Shown piece after piece: positions 20,018 through 29,294 of a stretch of 64,000 bases of DNA. Source of the DNA: Paenibacillus lacisoli (GTDB taxonomy: Bacteria; Bacillota; Bacilli; Paenibacillales; Paenibacillaceae). The notes beneath the pieces are model-generated. The model was not told where the DNA came from. It did no database searches and saw only the letters and a list, made by a program, of their open reading frames with translations. The stretch is taken from NCBI RefSeq assembly GCF_030580655.1, contig NZ_JAUQTB010000001.1, positions 620,001-684,000 of the forward strand, given 5' to 3'. The position numbers and the translations under genes were made by a program. Every line of letters begins with the position of its first letter. Position 1 is the stretch's first letter.

Positions 20018-21004
20018 TCAGATGGCCGAAGCGTTCGACTCTGCCACCCCATCGCTTCCGCTGCGAAGCGGTTGCTCTACCGATTTCGTCTCCTGAAGCA
20101 GTTCAGGATGGATGATGGCGCGGTACTTACCTTCACTGGACAGACGGCCACCATCCAGGCCGATCAGCAACCTGGTACAGCAGGATTCCTGCCCGTCCAG
20201 CGTAATAATGACTTGATCCGGCTTCAAAGCCAGCATAAACGATGTGCTTTTGTTCACCCCCCGGTACGGGACCAGACGAAGACGATCCTGCCAAGGGAAT
20301 GTCTCACTGCCCAGCTCCATAATCAGTCGGTCTGCCTCTCCATCCTTCAGACGATCCTGCCAGCTTGCCGGCAGATACTCGCTCCATAAAGAAGCCTCCA
20401 TCACCATGACAGGGACCCGTGTTAATGGATCGGTCAGCTGGTTTCCCGTATCAACAAGGCCTGTACAACATATTTGTACACCATCAATGTTTGCCTCGAC
20501 TTTACCCAGGAATACAGCCATCCGGTCATTTCTTCCCTTTGAGCCTTGTACGATACGGAACAGCAGCAGTGTCACGAACAATAGAATCAGCACAGACCAC
20601 ATGCCAATCTGCAGCTCGAATGAAAGTCCTCCGGACGTTGTATACCAGATGCCATTGAACAGCTCTCCTGAATTCTGCAGCAGATAATGAACACCCAGAA
20701 TCCCTCCGGCAGCCACAAAATTGACGATATAAAAAGCTCCCAATGTCCGGATATACTGCTGCAGACTCCCAAAACCGAACGCAACCAGCAGCATCAGGAC
20801 CGACAGTGCAAATTTGATCAAAAATGTAAACATAAATGACAGTTCAGGAACAAACATCATGACCACATACATCGCACCAATGGCGGCAGACAGCAATGTT
20901 CTCCACCACGAAGGACGGAGTTTACGCATCCAGGCCGTTACCTGGAGCAGCACGCCATCAATCAGGAGATTGGTGAGAAAAATCAAATCGATATAGACAA
21001 CCAG
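20018..21004 (-). CDS. spoIIGA: Sporulation sigma-E processing peptidase SpoIIGA
   Basis: An aspartic protease with an N-terminal membrane domain of about five segments and a cytoplasmic protease domain; the catalytic motif is LVDTGNQL (Asp185 in the long version) and PYRGV follows later. It cleaves pro-sigma-E at the septum. The family N-terminus (MKIYLDVIWLLN in B. subtilis) aligns with LVVYIDLIFLTN here, which begins with CTG at 21004, just after an in-frame TGA and an AGGTGA ribosome site. The first conventional start is TTG at 20986 and would remove the first six residues. I therefore propose a CTG start, 328 residues. Confidence 0.9.
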   Translation of the reverse strand: MVVYIDLIFLTNLLIDGVLLQVTAWMRKLRPSWWRTLLSAAIGAMYVVMMFVPELSFMFTFLIKFALSVLMLLVAFGFGSLQQYIRTLGAFYIVNFVAAGGILGVHYLLQNSGELFNGIWYTTSGGLSFELQIGMWSVLILLFVTLLLFRIVQGSKGRNDRMAVFLGKVEANIDGVQICCTGLVDTGNQLTDPLTRVPVMVMEASLWSEYLPASWQDRLKDGEADRLIMELGSETFPWQDRLRLVPYRGVNKSTSFMLALKPDQVIITLDGQESCCTRLLIGLDGGRLSSEGKYRAIIHPELLQETKSVEQPLRSGSDGVAESNASAI

Positions 21005-21048
21005 TCATTTCACCTGCCTAAACACGACATCGCCATATCAATAGATTC

Positions 21049-21081
21049 AGTATAGTAGCCGTCTTGTTCAAAGTCTGTCTA
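21049..21081 (-). promoter_or_regulatory. Candidate Spo0A-dependent sigma-A promoter of spoIIGA-sigE
   Basis: The minus strand shows TAGACA (21076-21081), a 21-base spacer and TATACT (21049-21054). In B. subtilis the spoIIG promoter also has an over-long spacer and needs Spo0A bound next to the -35. An element resembling a Spo0A box (TCCGACAAA) lies upstream near 21108-21118, and TTTGAACA overlaps the spacer. This is inference by analogy. Confidence 0.5.
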
Positions 21082-21135
21082 AAGATGGGGAGAGAACCTG
21101 ATCTATTTTTGTCGGAATCCGTTGGGGTTCAGCTA

Positions 21136-21177
21136 ACTGTATTAAGATGACTGTATTAAGATGACTGTATTAAGATG
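21136..21177. repeat. Three perfect tandem copies of a 14-base unit
   Basis: The unit ACTGTATTAAGATG occurs at 21136-21149, 21150-21163 and 21164-21177 without mismatch. It lies between the ftsZ terminator and the spoIIGA promoter region, in non-coding sequence. Confidence 0.95.
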
Positions 21178-21182
21178 ACAAC

Positions 21183-21216
21183 AGCAAAAAACCCGCTTTC
21201 TCAAGGAAAGCGGGTC
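21183..21216 (-). terminator. Intrinsic terminator after ftsZ
   Basis: Ten-base perfect arms (ACCCGCTTTC/GAAAGCGGGT, 21191-21200 and 21206-21215), five-base loop, then TTTTTT on the minus strand. It closes the division cluster before the spoIIG operon. Confidence 0.92.
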
Positions 21217-21232
21217 TGGTTTGAAATGATAA

Positions 21233-22345
21233 TTATTCGTTATTATTGCGTGAGCGATTGCGTAGGAACGTCGGAATATCCAACTGGTCACTGCTCGGCT
21301 GATTCCCGAATGGACGCAGATTGTTGTTCGGACGCTCTGCAGACTCAGGCTGCTGCTGAACCGGTTTGCGGTTTGGCGCAGGTGCAGCTGCTCTGTGTTC
21401 AAACCCTGTCGCAATGACGGTTACCTTGATTTCTTCCTTCAGGCTTTCGTCAATAATCGCACCAAAGATCATGTTAACTTCAGGATCAGATGCAGATGTA
21501 ACAATCTCAGCGGCTTCATTCACTTCATAGAGTGACAGATTGACACCACCTGTGATGTTCATGATGACACCCCGAGCGCCTTCGATTGAAGTCTCAAGCA
21601 GCGGGCTCATGATTGCTTTGCGCGCAGCTTCTGCCGCACGGTTCTCACCGGTTGCTTCACCAATCCCCATCAGGGCGGATCCACGTTCCGTCATAATTGT
21701 CTTCACATCAGCAAAGTCCAAGTTGATCAGACCCGGTACAGCGATCAGGTCGGAAATACCCTGAACCGCCTGACGGAGTACGTTATCGGCTTCACGGAAC
21801 GCCTCCAGCATCGGAGTCTTCTTATCCACAATCTCAAGGAGACGGTCATTCGGGATCACAATCAGTGTGTCCACTTTCTCCTTGAACGCTTCAATTCCGT
21901 GTTCAGCCTGAACGGAACGCTTGCGGCCCTCGAACGTGAACGGACGAGTAACAACACCTACTGTCAGGGCACCGCACTCCTTGGCAATCTCAGCGATAAC
22001 CGGAGCTGCACCCGTGCCTGTTCCGCCGCCCATACCCGCTGTTACGAAAACCATGTCTGCACCTTTCAGTGTATTCATGATCAGATCACGGGACTCCTCG
22101 GCAGCCTTTTTGCCGACTTCAGGATTTGCACCTGCACCAAGACCGCGGGTCAGCTTATCGCCAATTTGCAGTTTATGCTCGGATTTAGCCAGGTGAAGCG
22201 CCTGAGCGTCTGTATTCACGGTGATAAACTCTACACCTTGTACACCGTTCTCAATCATACGGTTGACTGCGTTGCTGCCGCCGCCGCCTACACCGATTAC
22301 TTTAATCTGGGCCAAGCTCTCCATCTCAAAATCGAATTCCAACAT
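21233..22345 (-). CDS. ftsZ: Cell-division tubulin homologue FtsZ
   Basis: FtsZ is a GTPase that assembles the Z ring. The 370-residue protein has the nucleotide loop [13 protein letters not shown] near residues 18-30, the tubulin signature GGGTGTG at about 106-112, and a variable linker rich in P, Q, N and R. The C-terminal peptide [15 protein letters not shown] is the docking site for FtsA and SepF, both encoded here. I start it at ATG 22345 (MLEFDFEME), as in other Firmicutes. It is 55 bases downstream of ftsA and ends at a strong terminator. Confidence 0.97.
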   Translation of the reverse strand: MLEFDFEMESLAQIKVIGVGGGGSNAVNRMIENGVQGVEFITVNTDAQALHLAKSEHKLQIGDKLTRGLGAGANPEVGKKAAEESRDLIMNTLKGADMVFVTAGMGGGTGTGAAPVIAEIAKECGALTVGVVTRPFTFEGRKRSVQAEHGIEAFKEKVDTLIVIPNDRLLEIVDKKTPMLEAFREADNVLRQAVQGISDLIAVPGLINLDFADVKTIMTERGSALMGIGEATGENRAAEAARKAIMSPLLETSIEGARGVIMNITGGVNLSLYEVNEAAEIVTSASDPEVNMIFGAIIDESLKEEIKVTVIATGFEHRAAAPAPNRKPVQQQPESAERPNNNLRPFGNQPSSDQLDIPTFLRNRSRNNNE

Positions 22346-22400
22346 ACTCTTCCCTCTCCCCCTCAATGTACATCACTGGCTCGTTCATCATAATTGACAC

Positions 22401-23678
22401 CTATATGAACTCACTGAACATGTTTTTCAAGCGTTCGAACAGCCCCGGTTTTTGCTCGCTTTCCGGAGCCGGATTGCTCTTCGCCCGATTATTCGGCTTC
22501 TTGTTGTTTCCACCGTTCCCGTTGTTTGCGCTGCTGCTTACAGGACGAACACGGGCGTTACGGATGACTTTGTGGAGGATGCCGACGCCGCTTGTGTACC
22601 CCGGATCGCGGACCCCGATGTAATCAGGCACCGCAATTCTTACGGAAGCGGCCAGTTCATGTTGCGCCACTTGAAGTACACCCGGCATGGAGACGGTCCC
22701 TCCCGTTAGTATATAACCTCCGGGAAGCTCACTGTAACCCAGGCGTTTCACTTCTGCTAGGATCAGCTGGAAAATCTCTTGCACCCTCGGCTCAATAATA
22801 GCGGCCAAATCCTGCTGCGTAAATTCTTTATCCACGTTGCTGCCGATTCGGGTCACCTTAAAGAAGACATCGGCTGCAGCATCGTTATACCATGCGCAGC
22901 CGTATTTCAGCTTTACCTTTTCAGCTTGATCGGTAAGAGTACGCAAACCATAGGCTATATCATTGGTAACAAACTCGCCTCCGATCGGAAGCGTGGACGT
23001 TGCAGTGATGGCTCCTTCCTCGAATACCGTAACCGTTGTTGAACCGGCACCGATATCCACAAGTACGGAACCCATTGTTTTCTCATCCTTAGACAGACAG
23101 AGCTGGCCTGACCCAAGCGGCATCAGCACCAGATCCACGACCTTCAAACCGCTTTTCTCCACACAGCGAAGCAAATTATGTATCGCAGTTTTGGCTCCGG
23201 TAATGATGGTCGCTTCCACTTCCAGACGCACACCGATCATGCCTCTCGGATCCTGTATGCCTTCCAGGCCGTCAACCACATACTGCTTGGCCACCACGTC
23301 AATAATTTCCCGTTCCGGCGGAACGGCAATCACCTCGGCTGCCTTCAATACGCGTTCGATATCCTCCTCGCCGATCTCGCGATCCTCGTTGGATACCGCG
23401 ACAACCCCGTGGCTTGTCTGCAGTCCAATATGATTTCCAGTTATTCCAACAAACACTTCGGATATTTGAATACCGACCATTCGTTCTGCGTGGTCTACCG
23501 CATTGCGTATGGATTGTACAGTTTGGTCGATATCGACAATTGAACCCTTGCGAATTCCTTCCGAGTCGGCAGATCCAACCCCAATAATATTAAAGGTTCC
23601 ATTATTCATTTCCCCAATAATAGCCCGAACTTTGGATGTACCGATGTCCAAACTTACAATGATGTCATTGTTGCTCAA
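22401..23678 (-). CDS. ftsA: Cell-division actin-like protein FtsA
   Basis: FtsA anchors FtsZ filaments to the membrane. From the TTG start at 23678 (AGGAGGTG eight bases upstream) the protein has 425 residues and begins LSNNDIIVSLDIGTSKVRAI, the actin phosphate-1 loop. The phosphate-2 and adenosine loops (VDIGAGSTTV, ILTGGTVSMPG) follow. After a polar linker rich in N, K and S comes the C-terminal membrane helix, KPGLFERLKNMFSEF. A candidate alternative-sigma promoter lies upstream. The cluster lacks the ylxW, ylxX and sbp genes found between divIB and ftsA in B. subtilis. Confidence 0.96.
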   Translation of the reverse strand: MSNNDIIVSLDIGTSKVRAIIGEMNNGTFNIIGVGSADSEGIRKGSIVDIDQTVQSIRNAVDHAERMVGIQISEVFVGITGNHIGLQTSHGVVAVSNEDREIGEEDIERVLKAAEVIAVPPEREIIDVVAKQYVVDGLEGIQDPRGMIGVRLEVEATIITGAKTAIHNLLRCVEKSGLKVVDLVLMPLGSGQLCLSKDEKTMGSVLVDIGAGSTTVTVFEEGAITATSTLPIGGEFVTNDIAYGLRTLTDQAEKVKLKYGCAWYNDAAADVFFKVTRIGSNVDKEFTQQDLAAIIEPRVQEIFQLILAEVKRLGYSELPGGYILTGGTVSMPGVLQVAQHELAASVRIAVPDYIGVRDPGYTSGVGILHKVIRNARVRPVSSSANNGNGGNNKKPNNRAKSNPAPESEQKPGLFERLKNMFSEFI

Positions 23679-23736
23679 GTCTGTGGCACCTCCTGACTCC
23701 AAAATAGAATTACGTTCTAAACATCCACTTTATCAT

Positions 23737-23761
23737 ATTCCACACTATTAATGCTTTCCCT
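23737..23761 (-). promoter_or_regulatory. Weak candidate sigma-H-like promoter of ftsA-ftsZ
   Basis: The minus strand has GAGGGAAAG (23753-23761) and GTGGAAT (23737-23743), resembling the sigma-H pattern RNAGGAWWW and RNNGAAT, but with one mismatch in the core -35 and a spacer of only about 10 bases. B. subtilis ftsAZ does have a sigma-H promoter, which is why the match is worth recording. Confidence 0.25.
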
Positions 23762-23889
23762 CTTTTTTCTACAAATTTTTTGGGTGCCAACTTCTGGTTG
23801 TCTTACGCAATGATGCATCATAAAAATCTGAAGAAAAAAGAAGGATTCCGGACATTGGCCCGTAAAGCCTATTCTAGCATTTTTTACAA

Positions 23890-24648
23890 TCATTGAGTAG
23901 CCTGATTTTCCTCATCTGCCGCGGTATCCTGCGGCTTGAAAGGCACATAGGAATCGGCCTTGAGCATCGTGATCTGACCCGGCTCCTCCGACTGCGTCAC
24001 CTGATTCAAATAGCTGATCTTGTTCGGCAGCAGGGAGATGGCTGTAATGACTTCGAACTGGGAACGGGTGTACATCTTGATCCGGTCCGGAAACGAAGCT
24101 GTCGGCGAAGGAATGATCTCCGAAATATCGGACGTCAGCTCATTCGGAATACTGGCAAGAATATGCGAGAGCTTTGCCTTAAGATCAGGCTTGTCCCCCC
24201 ACTGGGTCAATATCGGCTTCTCGACCGCAATTCCGCTGCCGGTCACCGGCTTGCTGCTACCATTAGCCAGAATCGCTTTCAATCCGTCGTCACTGATTTC
24301 ATAGGCCACCGTAGCGTAATCCTGGACCTTAATTTCAAAGACACCCGGAAATTGCTTGTCCACCACAGCCTTCTCAATTGAATCCAGCTTCTCGAGTCGA
24401 TGCTCTACATCGGCAGCGCTTGTTCCGAAGAACTGTTCCCCCACATGCAGACCGCTTTGTTGTAAAAGTTTTTCGCTGCTGTAGAAACGGCTGCCTTCAA
24501 TACGAACCTCTGATATTTTGCTCATTGAAGACCGGAAAAAAAGTACCGCCAGCAGGACGATGAATAAAAGAATAAGAATGAATGCAATTTTACGGCTGGT
24601 CCTCATTTTAGGCTTGTCCTGTTTAAGCACAGGCAGTTGTTTTGACAT
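23890..24648 (-). CDS. divIB: Division protein DivIB (FtsQ)
   Basis: A 252-residue bitopic protein: cytoplasmic tail of about 20 residues, one membrane helix (FILILLFIVLLAVLFF), then a POTRA domain starting ISEVRIEGSRFYSSEKLL and a beta domain. It forms the septal DivIB-FtsL-DivIC complex that controls the septal synthase. The extracellular tail ends in an acidic, glutamine-rich stretch. GGAG lies eight bases before the ATG. It is downstream of murA, an order different from B. subtilis where murB precedes divIB directly. Confidence 0.93.
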   Translation of the reverse strand: MSKQLPVLKQDKPKMRTSRKIAFILILLFIVLLAVLFFRSSMSKISEVRIEGSRFYSSEKLLQQSGLHVGEQFFGTSAADVEHRLEKLDSIEKAVVDKQFPGVFEIKVQDYATVAYEISDDGLKAILANGSSKPVTGSGIAVEKPILTQWGDKPDLKAKLSHILASIPNELTSDISEIIPSPTASFPDRIKMYTRSQFEVITAISLLPNKISYLNQVTQSEEPGQITMLKADSYVPFKPQDTAADEENQATQ

Positions 24649-24702
24649 AGGCTACACTCCAGAAAAGCCTGTGTCCCCTCCTGTGGGAGGGGACGTAAGG
24701 CA

Positions 24703-25986
24703 TTAATTCGCAAGATCAAGCAGCTTGCTGACCGCAGATTGACGATGCATAACGGCTCCCAGACTTTGGAATAAAACTTCGATCTTGGCATAACCCCGGT
24801 CGATATGGTGCACCTGTTCCACAACGGTTTTGCCCTGGGCTGCGAGACCGGCAATCACGAGCGCGGCGCCAGCCCGCAGGTCTGTTGCTTCCACCGTCGC
24901 TCCGTATAGACGTGGAACCCCGCGAATGATGGCCGCATTCATATCCACGGATATATTCGCTCCCATAACATTCAATTCGTCCACATGCTTGAACCGGCTC
25001 TCGAAAACCGTCTCCTTCATCACACTCACTCCATCCGACAGAGAGAGCAGGACCATAACCTGCGACTGCAGGTCCGTCGGAAAAGACGGATAAGGAGAGG
25101 TTACAATACGGTCCACCGCCTTGGGACGGCTCAAACAGCTTACGGTCATTATATCATTGCAGATACTGATTTGAACACCGGCGCGCTTCAACACGTGCAT
25201 TAACGACGTGAGGTGGCTCGGCTGGCATCCGGTCAGGGTAACATTTCCCCTTGTGGCGGCAGCGGCAATCATCACCGTACCGGCTACAATCCGGTCAGGA
25301 ATCACCTCATAGGCGCATCCGGACAGCTGATCCACACCGGTAATCGTAATTGTACTCGTACCCGCCCCTATAATGCGGGCCCCCATGGCATTCAGAAAAT
25401 TTTGCAAATCCTGGATTTCCGGCTCCCTGGCCGCATTGCTGATGGTTGTCGTGCCTTTGGCCAGCACGGCCGCCATCATGATATTCTCCGTCGCGCCGAC
25501 ACTTGGAAAATCCAGATGAATATCTGCGCCCACCAGCTGTGCTGCACGGCAGATAATCTGCTCTTCCCGTTCTTCGATCTCGGCACCAAGCGCAGCCAGG
25601 CCCTGAAGATGAAGGTCAATTTTCCGTTCTCCGATCGCACATCCGCCAGGCTGATAGACCGAAACCTCACCGAATCTTGCCAACAGCGGCCCCATCAGAA
25701 AGATAGATGATCGCATTTGTTTCATCAGGTCTTCAGGAACGTTGAAGGAACTTGCAGAGGATGTATCAATCCATACGGTTTCCTGTTCGTGCCGGCAGGT
25801 ACAGCCGAGACGTTCCAGAATATGAAGCATAACCTCAATGTCCAACAGATGGGGCACGTTCTGCAGCTCAGCTTTGCCGGCAGCAAGCAGGCTTGCCGCC
25901 AGAATAGGCAGTGCCGCATTTTTGGCTCCGTGGATACGTATGGTTCCTGATAGGGGGCGCCCCCCTTCCATCACCAATTTGCCCAA
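24703..25986 (-). CDS. murA: UDP-N-acetylglucosamine 1-carboxyvinyltransferase
   Basis: MurA transfers enolpyruvate to UDP-GlcNAc, the committed step of peptidoglycan synthesis. The protein is 427 residues from TTG 25986, chosen because GGAGGTGATACA precedes it and the protein then begins LGKLVMEGGRPLSGTIRIHGAKN, the family start. The catalytic loop corresponds to the QPGGCAIGERKIDLHL region (about residues 115-130), with the essential cysteine in GGCAIG. It lies between murB and divIB. Confidence 0.95.
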   Translation of the reverse strand: MGKLVMEGGRPLSGTIRIHGAKNAALPILAASLLAAGKAELQNVPHLLDIEVMLHILERLGCTCRHEQETVWIDTSSASSFNVPEDLMKQMRSSIFLMGPLLARFGEVSVYQPGGCAIGERKIDLHLQGLAALGAEIEEREEQIICRAAQLVGADIHLDFPSVGATENIMMAAVLAKGTTTISNAAREPEIQDLQNFLNAMGARIIGAGTSTITITGVDQLSGCAYEVIPDRIVAGTVMIAAAATRGNVTLTGCQPSHLTSLMHVLKRAGVQISICNDIMTVSCLSRPKAVDRIVTSPYPSFPTDLQSQVMVLLSLSDGVSVMKETVFESRFKHVDELNVMGANISVDMNAAIIRGVPRLYGATVEATDLRAGAALVIAGLAAQGKTVVEQVHHIDRGYAKIEVLFQSLGAVMHRQSAVSKLLDLAN

Positions 25987-26002
25987 TGTATCACCTCCGA
26001 GT

Positions 26003-26911
26003 CTACAGCTCACCCACAACAAAGACCTCGGGAACCAGTTCTACTCCATTTTGGCTGCGAATTGTGTGCTGTACATGCCTGATGAGGGTAAGCACATCCT
26101 CTGCCTTGGCCTGCCCTGTGTTAATGATGAAGTTAGCATGCTGTGTCGAGATTTCTGCTCCGCCGGCCTTCAGACCTTTCAATCCCGCCGCTTCGATCAG
26201 TCGCGCAGCATGATCTCCCGGCGGATTGCGGAATACACTACCCGCACATGGCAGCTGCAGCGGCTGGGTCTGACGGCGGCGCTCTTTGTAAGCCGCAAGA
26301 GCAGTATTGATCTCTCCGCGGTCCCCCCGTTCCAGCTGAAGCTCAGCCGAGATAACGATACCTCTGCGCTCATGCAGCACGGAATGCCGGTAGCGGAACT
26401 CCATCTCCTCAGGTCCGTATTTCACTAACTCACCCGTCTCCAGAACAACCTCGGCGGATTTAAAGATCCGTGACACATCCGACCCGTGCGCGCCCGCGTT
26501 CATATAGACAGCTCCGCCCACACTGCCCGGAATACCTCCCGCGAACTCAAGCCCTGACAAGGCCTGCTTGCCCGCAAGCACGCTGAGTTTGACCAGGGAC
26601 ACTGCGCCTCCAGCCGTTACGGTTCCATCCTCCTGGAATGCTGTCTGATCAAAGCCGTCTCCAAGCTTAATCACGATGCCCCGGATGCCTTTATCAGAGA
26701 CGAGCATATTGGAGCCCCGCCCGATCTGCATCCATGGTAAACGGTGTTCACGGATGAATGTCATGAGGCTCATAAGCTGCTCTCTCGTATCCGGAATCAC
26801 GACGGCATCGGCAGGCCCTCCAATTTTCCAGGTCGTATACCTGGACAGGGGTTCATTCATCAGGATCGTTCCGGCATTATGCCGGGACAGCAGTTGTAAC
26901 CATTGGTGCAT
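26003..26911 (-). CDS. murB: UDP-N-acetylenolpyruvoylglucosamine reductase
   Basis: MurB reduces the MurA product to UDP-N-acetylmuramate with NADPH and FAD. The 302-residue protein has the FAD-binding block GRGSNMLVSD, the GLEFAGGIPGSVGGAVYMNAG block, YRHSVL, and the catalytic serine in PCAGSVFRNP, followed by GLKAGGAEISTQHANFIIN. This is the type II, shorter MurB of Firmicutes. AGGAGG is nine bases before the ATG. It sits between murG and murA. Confidence 0.96.
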   Translation of the reverse strand: MHQWLQLLSRHNAGTILMNEPLSRYTTWKIGGPADAVVIPDTREQLMSLMTFIREHRLPWMQIGRGSNMLVSDKGIRGIVIKLGDGFDQTAFQEDGTVTAGGAVSLVKLSVLAGKQALSGLEFAGGIPGSVGGAVYMNAGAHGSDVSRIFKSAEVVLETGELVKYGPEEMEFRYRHSVLHERRGIVISAELQLERGDRGEINTALAAYKERRRQTQPLQLPCAGSVFRNPPGDHAARLIEAAGLKGLKAGGAEISTQHANFIINTGQAKAEDVLTLIRHVQHTIRSQNGVELVPEVFVVGEL

Positions 26912-27058
26912 CGTAGATATCCTCCTTTATCACCACAGCTGCAGCCATCCCTGCCCGGGGCGGTCTCCCGACCGCTAACAGGCACCCGCGGGTAAGATTG
27001 TCACGATTTCATAGGGTATCTTATGTCCGTATCAGATCTTGTGTGACAATGGCCCAGC

Positions 27059-28174
27059 TTACTTTCGGCGCAAAGCCGACAATCTGCGCAGCTCCTCCAC
27101 GATCAGCTCGGCCGAGTCCGGTTTACCCAGCGTGCGTGAGGCCTCCGCCATATCGCGGCGAACACCAGGATCTGTCATGATTTGCTCAATGGCACCAAAG
27201 AGCTTCTCCCCGTTCAGCTGCGGCTCCAGAATCATACGGGAAGCTCCAGCCTTCTCCAGGGTTCTTGCATTCGCCTCTTGATGATTATTAGTTACGTTCG
27301 GCGACGGTATAAGGATGGACGGAATGCCAAGCGACGTCGTCTCCGCCAAAAAAGAAGCGCCGGCACGGTTCACAATCAGCGACGTACTGGCCAGCACTTC
27401 CGGCATATTATGAACATACGGCAGGATGTGAAGATAATTGGGCATGGTCCCCAGCTGTTCCAGTACCGCAGATCGCGTCTGCTCGAAATACGTATCACCC
27501 GTCACATAGACAAAATGAACATCCTTTAATCTGGAGAGATGTCCCGCCATATCGATCATGGCGTCGTTAATCGCTTTGGCTCCCCGGCTTCCGCCTACCA
27601 CAAGCACTACCTTGCTGCCCATCGGCACACCCAGGGTAGCGAAACCGCGCTCTTTGCTGGCATGGTGTACCGTTGTTGCACGGGGGTTACCGGTATACAG
27701 TACTTTTCGTGCTTTAGGAAAAGCGGATTCCGACCCTTCAAAGCTCACAGCCACCGTCTCCACATAGCGGCTCAGAAACGTATTGGTTAATCCCGGAATC
27801 GCGTTCTGTTCATGGATAAGACTTGGAATCCCAAGCTTGGATGCAGCATAAACGACAGGACCACACACATAACCACCGGTGCCTACCACCACGTCTGGCT
27901 TGAACTCTTTTAACAGCCTTTTGGATGTTTTAACCCCCTGCAGGAAACGCAGAATCGTCTTCACATTCTCAGCAGAGAGACTGCGGCGGAAGCCCGTAAT
28001 ATCTATAGATTCAAAAGGCAGTTCTTCCTGGGGGATCAGCTTGCTCTCCAATCCGCGCTTGCCCCCGATGTACAGAAATTCCGAGCCTGGTTCTTCCTTC
28101 TCAATTTGCCTAGCTACTGCGACGGCCGGGTAAATATGACCTCCCGTACCGCCGCCACTTAATACGACGCGCAT
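27059..28174 (-). CDS. murG: Lipid II synthase: UDP-GlcNAc transferase MurG
   Basis: MurG adds GlcNAc to lipid I at the inner membrane face. From ATG 28174 it has 371 residues and begins MRVVLSGGGTGGHIYPAVAVA, the glycine-rich N-terminal loop. The second glycine-rich block VVGGSRGAKAIND and the donor-site NRAGASFLAETTSLGIPSIL segment are present. Its ribosome site AGGTGA contains the ftsW stop, and a GTG four codons earlier is part of that site, so I rejected it. Translation is probably coupled to ftsW. Confidence 0.96.
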   Translation of the reverse strand: MRVVLSGGGTGGHIYPAVAVARQIEKEEPGSEFLYIGGKRGLESKLIPQEELPFESIDITGFRRSLSAENVKTILRFLQGVKTSKRLLKEFKPDVVVGTGGYVCGPVVYAASKLGIPSLIHEQNAIPGLTNTFLSRYVETVAVSFEGSESAFPKARKVLYTGNPRATTVHHASKERGFATLGVPMGSKVVLVVGGSRGAKAINDAMIDMAGHLSRLKDVHFVYVTGDTYFEQTRSAVLEQLGTMPNYLHILPYVHNMPEVLASTSLIVNRAGASFLAETTSLGIPSILIPSPNVTNNHQEANARTLEKAGASRMILEPQLNGEKLFGAIEQIMTDPGVRRDMAEASRTLGKPDSAELIVEELRRLSALRRK

Positions 28175-28182
28175 CGTCGTGC

Positions 28183-29280
28183 TCACCTCGCGTATCTGGA
28201 TAAATTCAGCAGAATGCCAAGCGCTGTCAGCATCAGGGTCAGGGATGACCCGCCATAACTGATCAGCGGCAGGGTAATGCCGGTTACCGGCATCATGCCG
28301 ATGACAACACCAATATTAATAACGACCTGGACAGCAACCATGCCGACAATTCCGGCAGCCAGAAGACTGCCGAAAGCGTCGGGCATCGTCATGGCCACAC
28401 GCATGCCGCGCCATACCAGGACCAGAAACAGTAAGAGTACAATCAGACCACCGATAAATCCGAGCTCTTCCGCAAGAATAGAAAAAATAAAATCCGTCTG
28501 CGGCTCCGGAACATAGCTGTATTTCTGACGGCTCATCCCCAATCCCAGACCGCCGAGTCCGCCGGGGCCGATCGCATACAATGATTGAATGATCTGATAA
28601 CCGGCTCCGAGCGGATCTGACCAAGGATCCAGAAAGGCTGTAATCCGCTTCAAACGGTAAGGGGCTGCTGCGATAAGTCCGACAAAGCCGGCAGCGCCGC
28701 CGAGAGCGAGAAAACCGAGGTGCTTCCAGCGAGCGCCTGCCGTAAACACAATCAGCAGAGAGGCCCCGAGCATTACCGTACCGGTTCCCAGATCCGGCTG
28801 CATCATAATAAGTCCGAAAGCAAGTCCGATCAATCCAAGCGGCGGCAGCAGCCCGCGGGTAAAGGAGGAAATATCGTAATCCTTGCGGCTGAGCCATTTG
28901 GACAAGAAAAGGATCATGCCCAGCTTCATGAATTCAGACGGCTGAATCCCGAAAGAGCTGATCCCCAGCCAGCTTCGCGCGCCTCCGCGAACGACCCCGA
29001 TTCCCGGTATCAGAACGAGGATCAGCAGCGCAAAGCACAAGAGTAATCCAGGCCTCGCATATTTACGCCAGATCCGGTAATCCACATTGGCCGTAACGAA
29101 CATGGCTGCAATCCCAAGACCGGCGAACAGCAGCTGACGCTTCACAAAATAAAATGAATCGCCGTAATCATGAAAAGCCAGTACCGCCCCGGCACTGTAA
29201 ACCATAACAATTCCAATGGCAAGTAAAGCAAAGATACATATGAACAGCCACAAATCCGGGGCTGGACGCGATTGCTTCAT
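28183..29280 (-). CDS. ftsW: SEDS-family glycosyltransferase FtsW/SpoVE
   Basis: A 365-residue polytopic protein with ten membrane segments. The SEDS catalytic region includes QPDLGTGTVML and the essential aspartate segment, with conserved GGLGGLGLGMSRQKY and LPLISYGGSS. These proteins polymerise lipid II together with a class B PBP; here the natural partners are pbpB (division) and spoVD (spore cortex), and B. subtilis calls the gene at this place spoVE. Only one SEDS gene is seen, so it may serve both roles. Its start lies behind AAGGGGTG within a region with two alternative hairpins. Confidence 0.94.
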   Translation of the reverse strand: MKQSRPAPDLWLFICIFALLAIGIVMVYSAGAVLAFHDYGDSFYFVKRQLLFAGLGIAAMFVTANVDYRIWRKYARPGLLLCFALLILVLIPGIGVVRGGARSWLGISSFGIQPSEFMKLGMILFLSKWLSRKDYDISSFTRGLLPPLGLIGLAFGLIMMQPDLGTGTVMLGASLLIVFTAGARWKHLGFLALGGAAGFVGLIAAAPYRLKRITAFLDPWSDPLGAGYQIIQSLYAIGPGGLGGLGLGMSRQKYSYVPEPQTDFIFSILAEELGFIGGLIVLLLFLVLVWRGMRVAMTMPDAFGSLLAAGIVGMVAVQVVINIGVVIGMMPVTGITLPLISYGGSSLTLMLTALGILLNLSRYAR

Positions 29281-29294
29281 CAGGAGGCACCCCT

